From contig JAQUCQ010000070.1 of NCBI GenBank assembly GCA_028686145.1, forward strand, positions 1-11,573: a stretch of 11,573 bases of DNA. Direction: 5' to 3'. The stretch is from Desulfuromonadaceae bacterium (GTDB taxonomy: Bacteria; Desulfobacterota; Desulfuromonadia; Geobacterales; Pseudopelobacteraceae). The position numbers and the translations under genes were made by a program. Below are positions 7,327 to 11,573 of this stretch, one piece after another; positions within the stretch are counted from its first letter, which is position 1; every line of letters begins with the position of its first letter. Under the pieces are notes generated by a model. That model was given only the letters and a program-made list of their open reading frames with translations, was not told the origin of the DNA and did no database searches.

Positions 7327-7662
7327 TCATAATGTGACTATCGTGAAGTACAAAACGAACAGAAACCAGAACACGAACCAGCCGCAATAAATTTTTCTGA
7401 AGGTTGGATGGCTGTTTTCGTAGTTACTGGTTGGCCTGTACTCGCCGTTAACCATCTCTTTTCTTCTCGGAAAGTAGTAGAACCATATCGACCACAAGCC
7501 CCAAAACCAGAAGGCGAGCGTCATCGAATGGAATTCAATCTTTGAAAATTCCTTTGGAATTATTCCAATAAACGGGAGGACAAAAAGCAAGATCATCACC
7601 ACTCCGAGTGGTCTTGCGATTGGATTAAGTTTCTCCGCCAGTTTGATGAATAGTTTTGTCAT
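7327..7662 (-). CDS. cassette gene: small three-helix membrane protein, unknown
   Basis: The frame stays open upstream to 7782, but that part runs through attC site 4, so the start is placed at the ATG at 7662, preceded by purine-rich GAAAGAAGAA. The 111-residue product has three hydrophobic helices at about 18-35, 46-63 and 90-110, with many aromatic residues (FWFWGLWSIWFYYF). A polar loop (64-89) carries the RRKEMVNGEYRP stretch. The short first segment is basic, so the N-terminus is probably cytoplasmic. Its stop lies 8 bases before attC site 3, making a cassette of about 430 bases. No family is recognised. Confidence 0.72.
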   Translation of the reverse strand: MTKLFIKLAEKLNPIARPLGVVMILLFVLPFIGIIPKEFSKIEFHSMTLAFWFWGLWSIWFYYFPRRKEMVNGEYRPTSNYENSHPTFRKIYCGWFVFWFLFVLYFTIVTL

Positions 7663-7673
7663 TTCTTCTTTCC

Positions 7674-7745
7674 AGCTAACGGGGTCGGCCTTGACCCGTC
7701 CGCCCAGCCTTTTCGGGCGGTCGGCGTCCAAGGACGTGGTTGGAC
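7674..7745 (-). other. attC recombination site 4
   Basis: AGCTAAC (7674-7680) and GTTGGAC (7739-7745) bound a 72-base site with a perfect inner CCGCCC/GGGCGG hairpin and outer CCTTG/CAAGG arms. On the minus strand R'' is GTCCAAC (consensus) and R' is GTTAGCT (one mismatch). Most of the 58 interior bases are shared with site 3. Confidence 0.9.
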
Positions 7746-7747
7746 TT

Positions 7748-7972
7748 TCATATCTCCGCCATGTTCCTCCGGCGGTAAACACTCCGCTTTTCTCCGACTG
7801 TCCTCGCTAAAGCTGATGTCAGTGGCGTCTTCGGTTCCGCAACTTCCAGCCGGTTCCTCTCTTGGTTCTTCCGCGCTTCCTTGCTACTCCACCAGTTCCC
7901 TTCTCCGGCTGAGAACTCCGCAAGACTTGAATTTTTTTTGAATTTACTTGGTTTGTTATGTTGGGCCTTCAT
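7748..7972 (-). CDS. possible second gene in a two-gene cassette
   Basis: This 74-codon frame starts at the ATG at 7972, overlaps the end of the 112-residue gene by 17 bases, and stops two bases before attC site 4, as cassette genes often do. The product is very basic and arginine-rich (KEARKNQERNRLEVAEPKTPLTSALARTVGEKR) with no membrane segment and no known motif. There is no clear Shine-Dalgarno. The minus strand here is strongly GGA/GAA-rich, which keeps several frames open, so the ORF may be fortuitous and the segment non-coding. Translational coupling to the upstream gene is possible because of the overlap. Confidence 0.35.
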   Translation of the reverse strand: MKAQHNKPSKFKKNSSLAEFSAGEGNWWSSKEARKNQERNRLEVAEPKTPLTSALARTVGEKRSVYRRRNMAEI

Positions 7973-8294
7973 ACAAGAGTAGCCGATCCTTGTAATAGTT
8001 CTGCCCCTTGTCAACTGCCAAACGTTGTGCCAAGTCGTTTAGCCTTTCGACTTGAGTTCTGTACCAATCAAATTCTTCGTTTGTCATATTGAAATAGATT
8101 TCATACCAGCAGATCCAAGTGATTGTAACGGCTATAACTTTTTGTTTGGAAGTCTTATCGTAGCCGATTCGATAATACTCGTCTTGGTTGATCCACTCTT
8201 GAACAAAATCAGTTTTATTGAAGGAAGAAGCGCCAGCTAATTTCTCCACAATATGAGTTGCTTGTTTTTCTCGCTTTTTGTTGAATGGCCACAT
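7956..8294 (-). CDS. cassette gene: soluble hypothetical protein, unknown
   Basis: The 112-residue protein opens with MWPFNKKREKQ and has no signal peptide or membrane helix. It is rich in aromatic residues (WEIYF-type patches such as ITWICWYEIYFNMTNEEFDWYRTQVERLNDLAQRL). A helix at about 72-93 and a central beta-like segment (VIAVTITW) suggest a compact alpha/beta fold. The start is supported by GAGAG just upstream and lies 23 bases after the R' of attC site 5. The last codons and stop lie on a GCCCAAC heptamer (7960-7966) that looks like an attC R'' with no partner. I do not recognise the family. Confidence 0.72.
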   Translation of the reverse strand: MWPFNKKREKQATHIVEKLAGASSFNKTDFVQEWINQDEYYRIGYDKTSKQKVIAVTITWICWYEIYFNMTNEEFDWYRTQVERLNDLAQRLAVDKGQNYYKDRLLLYEGPT

Positions 8295-8317
8295 TTTATC
8301 TCTCTTCTATTTTTGTC

Positions 8318-8370
8318 GTCCAACGGGCCGGGAGAACAGCGGCTTGCCCGCTGCTTCTTCCTGGTTATAC
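8318..8370 (-). other. attC recombination site 5
   Basis: GTCCAAC (8318-8324) and GTTATAC (8364-8370) bound a short, 53-base site. On the minus strand R' is GTTGGAC (consensus) and R'' is GTATAAC (one mismatch). The arms GGGAGAACAGCGG and CCGCTGCTTCTTCC pair with bulges, the asymmetric pattern typical of attC. The same arms occur in site 6. Confidence 0.82.
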
Positions 8371-8415
8371 CTCGCCTTTCTTCCTCGTCTGGCGAGCAAA
8401 CGAAAGGACAAAATA

Positions 8416-8568
8416 ATGAATTGCGAAGAACTCAGATTTGAATGCCTAAAACTTGCTCTTCAAAAATCAGATACGCTAGAAGATGTAGTACAACGGGCTA
8501 ATCTTCTTGTAGAATTTGTTCAAGGGTCTTCCCGTACACAGCTTTGCGACACTGGCGGAAAAGACTGA
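8416..8568 (+). CDS. small inverted ORF inside a cassette
   Basis: This 50-codon frame starts with an ATG preceded at 7 bases by AAAGGA. It reads MNCEELRFECLKLALQKSDT followed by LEDVVQRANLLVEFVQG, an amphipathic two-helix pattern I associate with short helical hypothetical proteins of phages and proteobacteria. The last ~12 residues (SSRTQLCDTGGKD) are low in pattern and lie opposite the coding end of the minus-strand gene at 8498-8704, overlapping it by 71 bases tail to tail. It is the only plus-strand gene in the array. The ribosome site and the helical pattern make it more likely real than not. Confidence 0.6.
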   Translation: MNCEELRFECLKLALQKSDTLEDVVQRANLLVEFVQGSSRTQLCDTGGKD

Positions 8569-8704
8569 GCCAATATCTCTTGTCTTTATTTTCTGCTTTG
8601 AGGCTGCTGTAATAGTCAATTTTACAGGCGAGATCGAATGCAACTCTTTCTTTTGAATCAGACTCAATTGACACTGGTGAAGTGATGCTAACTTGGTCGG
8701 CCAT
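8498..8704 (-). CDS. cassette gene: small soluble protein, unknown
   Basis: The start at 8704 is chosen for a near-perfect AGGAGGAAAG seven bases upstream or closer. An in-frame ATG 11 codons earlier would place this ribosome site inside the gene. The 68-residue product (MADQVSITSPVSIE, then SKERVAFDLACKIDYYSSLKAENKDKRYWLSLFRQCRKAV) looks like a small helical protein with a disordered N-terminus. No membrane segment and no recognised family. Unlike its neighbours, its stop is 127 bases from its attC, and that space is filled by the opposing ORF at 8416-8568. Confidence 0.72.
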   Translation of the reverse strand: MADQVSITSPVSIESDSKERVAFDLACKIDYYSSLKAENKDKRYWLSLFRQCRKAVYGKTLEQILQED

Positions 8705-8768
8705 TTTACTTTCCTCCTCTTGGGTAATGGTGCCCACTACGGAGCACTCGGTTTTTTCGGTTTTTTTG

Positions 8769-8826
8769 GTATAACGGCTTGGGAGAACAGCGGCGGTTTT
8801 AGGCCGCTGCTTCTTCCTGGTTGAAC
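8769..8826 (-). other. attC recombination site 6
   Basis: GTATAAC (8769-8775) and GTTGAAC (8820-8826) bound a 58-base site. On the minus strand R'' is GTTCAAC and R' is GTTATAC (one mismatch). It shares the arms GGGAGAACAGCGG and CCGCTGCTTCTTCC with site 5, differing mainly in the loop. It is the most upstream attC found in the array. Confidence 0.82.
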
Positions 8827-8896
8827 CTTCGCTAATTACTTGTTGTCTCGCGTTAAGGTTGACCGCTCCGGGTGACCTTTTACTGCTTTACTGCAT

Positions 8897-8986
8897 TTAA
8901 GATAGTGGCTTTATTATGTATTCTGATGATTTGTTTTTGAGGATGTCCATAACAACATTAATCTGATATTTATTCAAAATCATCAT
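8897..8986 (-). CDS. very short ORF upstream of attC site 6, possible remnant
   Basis: A 29-codon frame reads MMILNKYQINVVMDILKNKS and continues SEYIIKPLS to a TAA. It has the expected orientation and lies 70 bases before attC site 6, where a cassette gene would be. There is no Shine-Dalgarno and the length is too short to trust. It could be the start of a decayed cassette gene. Confidence 0.25.
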   Translation of the reverse strand: MMILNKYQINVVMDILKNKSSEYIIKPLS

Positions 8987-9003
8987 AGTTTCTACAGGTA
9001 TAA

Positions 9004-9216
9004 ACTTTCTGTCTTTTTGAAGTCTTCGAAGGATTACTTAAAGCGTTCTACGTTGGTGTCGATTATTTTTCCAACAATCAATTGAACCAATGGCGTACAG
9101 GAAAATTCTTTAATGAACAAGCCGAAACAGCCTGGCAGCTATTGAATTGTTTTTTGAATACAAACAGTGATGTGACGAAGGCGGGGGGAGTTATCTGGAA
9201 ATTGATGGTGGTTTAA
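9004..9216 (+). pseudogene. start-less ORF fragment
   Basis: After a TAA at 9001 this frame stays open for 70 codons to a TAA at 9214-9216 but has no ATG or GTG in its first half. Its translation looks protein-like (EVFEGLLKAFYVGVDYF, then NEQAETAWQLLNCFL) with varied composition. It may be the 3' end of a gene whose front was lost at the array edge. No family is recognised. Confidence 0.3.
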
Positions 9217-9226
9217 GTAAATTAAA

Positions 9227-9258
9227 CAGCCCTCCGGTTTTGAAAATCCGGAGGGCTG
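9227..9258 (-). terminator. rho-independent terminator of the SH3-M48 operon
   Basis: CAGCCCTCCGG (9227-9237) is exactly complementary to CCGGAGGGCTG (9248-9258) around a 10-base loop. On the minus strand it is followed by TTTAATTTAC. It lies about 50 bases past the M48 stop codon. Confidence 0.75.
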
Positions 9259-9309
9259 ACTGGAATTATCGGCGTCACGTTCGCAGACGGGCTTGGTGAT
9301 GGCTGACCG

Positions 9310-10179
9310 CTATTTCATTTTTACAGTTCGTACAAACCTGTCGTGTACCCGCGCCAACGATGAATAACCGGGGTATTTCTGCAACTGAACCTGAAGCCGC
9401 GCAATGCGCTCGGCAAGCGGAGGATGGGTCGTGAACCACGACCCCTTCTTGTCCGTGCTGGTAGCTTCCACCTTCTGCAACTTTTCCAAAACCCTGATCA
9501 TTGCAGAGGGATCATAGCCGGTGCGATAGGTCGTCTCCATCGCTGCCTGGTCAGCTTCGAACTCCATATTTTTATCGAGACCTTTATCAAACAGGACTGC
9601 CTGCATGTCACCTATGGCCGAGGCAAACATCTTTCCTTTGTTCCCTCCGACGCTTGCTGCCGTGATTGTCCCGACCCCCTGGAAAAACTGGGCGCGCTGA
9701 GTGCTCTTCAACGCGTGTTTCGCCGCAACGTGGCCAACTTCGTGCGCCAGTACGGCTGCCAGCTCAGACTCATCGTCCAGAATGGAGACCAGGGCACGAC
9801 TGACGAAGATGACTCCTCCCGGAACGGCAAAAGCATTCTGCACCGGGCTGTCCAATACCGCAAACTGATACGGGATAGTCGTACGCTTGCTGTTGTCGGC
9901 AACCGCGTTCCCCACCAGATTGACATACTTTTGCAGCGCTTCATTTTTTACCGGATTCCCAAAACGTTGCAACCCTTCAAGAGCCAGACTTTCACCGATA
10001 ATGCGCTCGGTTTTATAATCGATCTCCTTTGAGCTTGATAAGAGCTGAGATGCCCCGGAAAATATTTTATTTTCTTTTGAATCCGGTTTGACAACCTTCT
10101 GCAGCGTATCAAAGAAACTGGCAGAAGCGGCTGAAGCGGTCAGAGATACAAGCAGTGCCGCAATAAATAGGTATCTCAT
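9310..10179 (-). CDS. M48 family zinc metalloprotease, exported
   Basis: M48 peptidases of this size act in the periplasm or at the outer membrane on misassembled envelope proteins (BepA/LoiP-like). The 289-residue protein has a signal peptide (MRYLFIAALLVSLTASAASA, residues 1-20). The zinc-binding motif HEVGH is at 146-150 (H146, H150, catalytic E147), and the third ligand is E206 in EFEAD. The family motif THPP is at 251-254. Length is typical for a single-domain enzyme without a TPR tail. It follows the SH3 gene with an ATGA overlap (start 10177-10179, upstream stop 10176-10178) and its own GGAGGTGG ribosome site, so the two are co-transcribed and translationally coupled. Transcription should end at the hairpin 9227-9258. 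Confidence 0.92.
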   Translation of the reverse strand: MRYLFIAALLVSLTASAASASFFDTLQKVVKPDSKENKIFSGASQLLSSSKEIDYKTERIIGESLALEGLQRFGNPVKNEALQKYVNLVGNAVADNSKRTTIPYQFAVLDSPVQNAFAVPGGVIFVSRALVSILDDESELAAVLAHEVGHVAAKHALKSTQRAQFFQGVGTITAASVGGNKGKMFASAIGDMQAVLFDKGLDKNMEFEADQAAMETTYRTGYDPSAMIRVLEKLQKVEATSTDKKGSWFTTHPPLAERIARLQVQLQKYPGYSSLARVHDRFVRTVKMK

Positions 10180-10706
10180 TTTCCACCTCCCTGAATCTGG
10201 GCATATTCGCCTATTTTCCCCTCTTTCAGAAACGCCTTCAGCTCCTTGGCGCTGACTTTTCGCGCCAGTACGGCATCGAGGGATTTTTTATACACTTCCG
10301 GGGTGCCACGATCTTTTGCGTACGCCGTCACCTCAGGAGAGAGACCGCGAATACTCCGGGCGCTGTCAGCCTTGGCCGTATTAATCTGGCTCTTCTGCAT
10401 ACTGCCGCCGAAGATCCCACCATCGTCGCCGGACACTTCAGCCGCCGGTGGCGCATCGGACACACGGCCGGCGTACACCCACCCTTCTTTACCGGCAGCC
10501 GTCCTGACTTTCAACCAGCGACCTCCGGACTCGACAACGGTAACCTCGGTGCCGACCTGGACATCGGCGACACTTTCGGACGTCGCTGACGCCTCGGCCT
10601 TCAGCGCCGTCCCTTCACTGGACACCCAGCGCTTTTCTTCAGCCATTGCCAGAGAAGAGAGCAGCAACAGCATTAATACTGCAACCAAACTGCGGGTAAT
10701 TCTCAT
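10176..10706 (-). CDS. exported SH3b-domain protein
   Basis: The start is put at the second of two adjacent ATGs (10706) because GGAGG lies 6 bases upstream; 10709 is also possible. The product (176 residues) has a signal peptide ending at AMA (residue 22). A bacterial SH3 domain follows (about 26-83, with VQVGTEVTVVESGGRWLKVRT and GWVYAGRV as the characteristic strands). Then come a glycine/proline linker (84-103) and a predominantly helical C-terminal part (105-171). SH3b domains typically bind peptidoglycan or peptides, so this is likely a periplasmic adaptor for the coupled M48 protease (inference from the overlap). The C-terminal region is unfamiliar. Confidence 0.88.
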   Translation of the reverse strand: MRITRSLVAVLMLLLLSSLAMAEEKRWVSSEGTALKAEASATSESVADVQVGTEVTVVESGGRWLKVRTAAGKEGWVYAGRVSDAPPAAEVSGDDGGIFGGSMQKSQINTAKADSARSIRGLSPEVTAYAKDRGTPEVYKKSLDAVLARKVSAKELKAFLKEGKIGEYAQIQGGGK

Positions 10707-10775
10707 CATAAACCTCCATATATACATTGAGTTAAAGATCTGCTGTCGAGTCGATATAAACCATGCAGAGGTGCG

Positions 10776-10804
10776 ATTATACCTTGTGCACCACCGACTG
10801 ACAA
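10776..10804 (-). promoter_or_regulatory. sigma70 promoter of the SH3-M48 operon
   Basis: On the minus strand TTGTCA (10799-10804) is followed by a 17-base spacer and a perfect TATAAT (10776-10781). Transcription would begin around 10769, about 60 bases before the SH3 gene. It lies beyond the stop of the CHAT gene (10847), so the operon is separately expressed. This is the best promoter in the window. Confidence 0.75.
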
Positions 10805-10846
10805 ACTGATTCTTGTTTTGTCACCCGAAAAACTGAACTTGTCAGG

Positions 10847-11573
10847 CTACAAATAGTCTCCGGTCAGGACAAACGCCCCCCAATAGCCGGGGTGCGGATA
10901 ACGGTTTTTCACATGCTGCATGGCGCGGGTCAGGCTCTCCGCCTTTCCGTGGCTGGTATACTCACGGTAAAACTGTTTCATCATGATCGCCGTCGAAACG
11001 TCGCTCACCCGCCAGAGGCTCGACATCAGCGCATGAGTCCCGGCAAAGATGAATGCGCGGTTCATCCCGACCACATCGTCGCCGCTCCGGATATCCCCCA
11101 GGCCGGTCTGGCAGGCGCTCAACACGACCAGATCAGCCCGGATATCAAGCCCGAAGACCTCCTCGGCCTGCAGCTTGCCGTCCGCTTTTACATCTTTTGC
11201 CAGACGGATCGCCGAAAAGAGCGGATTGACCGGATCAAACTCGCCATGGGAAGCGATGTGAATAATGCCGAATTCACTGATATGTTCCCGCACCCAGCTT
11301 TCGGTGGCACGTTCGCGGGTCAGGGTCGTCACGTCCGGATAGTTCCAGCGCAGGGTGCCGACCTCCCGCTCGGCAAAAGGGAGATCAAGAGACGGATTAC
11401 CGAGATCGGGGTTGCCGATGGCGAGAATGTGAAGTTTTTTCTCGGTATGCCGTCGCGCCAGCGTGTATTTCAGGACCGATGCCGCCGGGAGATAAAACAG
11501 CTTCTGCCGGTCAACCAGATAATCACGTCCGTCGTTCAGTGTCGCAAACGACAGATAATGGAGGCTGCCGTGC
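10847..11573 (-). CDS. CHAT-domain protein, C-terminal part (cut by window end)
   Basis: CHAT domains are caspase-like cysteine proteases, often behind TPR repeats. The frame is open from the window edge to the TAG at 10847, showing 241 residues and no N-terminus. Visible features in order: an initial HGSLHYLSFATL strand, then a His box IIHIASHGEF (catalytic His at visible residue 109), then the Cys box LVVLSACQTGLG (Cys at visible residue 154). The family ending GYWGAFVLTGDYL follows. Both catalytic residues are present, so it should be active. The missing N-terminus probably carries TPRs. A GTG at 11332 is not the start, because conserved CHAT sequence continues upstream. Stop-to-promoter distance to the next operon is about 40 bases. 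Confidence 0.92.
   Translation of the reverse strand, partial: HGSLHYLSFATLNDGRDYLVDRQKLFYLPAASVLKYTLARRHTEKKLHILAIGNPDLGNPSLDLPFAEREVGTLRWNYPDVTTLTRERATESWVREHISEFGIIHIASHGEFDPVNPLFSAIRLAKDVKADGKLQAEEVFGLDIRADLVVLSACQTGLGDIRSGDDVVGMNRAFIFAGTHALMSSLWRVSDVSTAIMMKQFYREYTSHGKAESLTRAMQHVKNRYPHPGYWGAFVLTGDYL

Larger units (their letters stand above)
6035..8826 (-). mobile_element. integron gene-cassette array without visible integrase (CALIN)
   Basis: Six sites with the attC plan (an RYYYAAC heptamer, imperfectly self-complementary DNA of about 40-60 bases, then a GTTRRRY heptamer) are spaced by 430-690 bases. Each gap holds at least one small gene, nearly all on the minus strand, with stops 2-12 bases before the attC in four cases. 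Read on the minus strand the cassette boundaries fall at about 8775/8774, 8324/8323, 7680/7679, 7253/7252, 6561/6560 and 6041/6040. No tyrosine recombinase and no attI can be recognised in the window. Chromosomal integrons capture such promoterless genes through IntI. An array lacking IntI either depends on an integrase elsewhere in the genome or is a fossil. Confidence 0.88.
8827..9226. other. gene-poor edge of the cassette array
   Basis: This 400-base AT-rich stretch contains no convincing gene. It holds one 29-codon minus-strand frame and one start-less plus-strand frame (separate entries). I looked for an integrase, an attI site and further attC heptamer pairs and saw none. It probably represents decayed cassette or former flanking DNA. 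Confidence 0.5.

Noticed and set aside
7663..7782. N-terminal extension of the 111-residue membrane protein
   Set aside because: The upstream open frame runs through attC site 4 and has no ribosome site; the ATG at 7662 just after the site is a better start.
7973..8014. Upstream start for the 74-codon ORF at 7748-7972
   Set aside because: It would lie deeper inside the 112-residue gene with no ribosome site.
8278..8415. Upstream extension of the plus-strand ORF at 8416
   Set aside because: It reads through attC site 5; the ATG at 8416 has AAAGGA at the right distance.
6035..8826. CRISPR array
   Set aside because: The repeated units are 430-690 bases apart, of unequal length, and enclose genes; the heptamers and arms fit attC, not CRISPR repeats.
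9424..10032. 202-codon plus-strand open frame
   Set aside because: Lies opposite the complete M48 gene; no ribosome site and no recognisable domain.
11333..11573. GTG at 11332 as the CHAT gene start
   Set aside because: Conserved CHAT-type sequence continues in frame to the window edge, so the gene begins outside the window.

Overview
The window looks like chromosomal DNA from an anaerobic deltaproteobacterium, most likely of the Desulfuromonadales/Geobacter type. That placement is inferred from gene content and protein style (a DUF502 membrane protein, a B-type aconitase, an exported peroxiredoxin, an exported M48 peptidase with an SH3 partner, a CHAT protein). It was not tested by any search.

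Layout. (1) 72-2702 holds core genes: a DUF502 inner-membrane protein (-), a small secreted cysteine-containing protein of unknown role (+), and a divergent pair encoding a secreted glutaredoxin-like protein (-) and a secreted Prx1/AhpC-type peroxiredoxin (+). (2) 2797-5328 is acnB (-), with a perfect-stem terminator at its 3' end and a good sigma70-type promoter at 5402-5431. (3) 5492-8826 is an integron gene-cassette array read on the minus strand. Six attC-like recombination sites (6035-6098, 6555-6626, 7247-7318, 7674-7745, 8318-8370, 8769-8826) alternate with small genes. The genes are a DUF2007/zinc-ribbon protein, two small multi-pass membrane proteins, a TPR protein and several orphan soluble proteins. 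No integron integrase is visible, so within this window the array is a CALIN (cluster of attC sites lacking an integrase). It ends in a rho-independent terminator (5492-5533) that separates it from acnB. (4) 8827-9226 is a gene-poor stretch with small open frames that look like remnants. (5) 9310-11573 returns to ordinary genes: an SH3b protein and an M48 metalloprotease in one translationally coupled operon behind a strong promoter, preceded by the C-terminal part of a CHAT-domain cysteine protease cut by the window edge.

How it fits together. The secreted glutaredoxin-like protein and the secreted peroxiredoxin suggest an extracytoplasmic thiol/peroxide function. The SH3-M48 pair suggests envelope quality control. 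The most distinctive part is the cassette array inserted between acnB and the SH3-M48 operon. It holds almost entirely unrecognised genes and two internally repeated families of attC sites. One cassette has two convergent overlapping ORFs, and another probably holds two genes.
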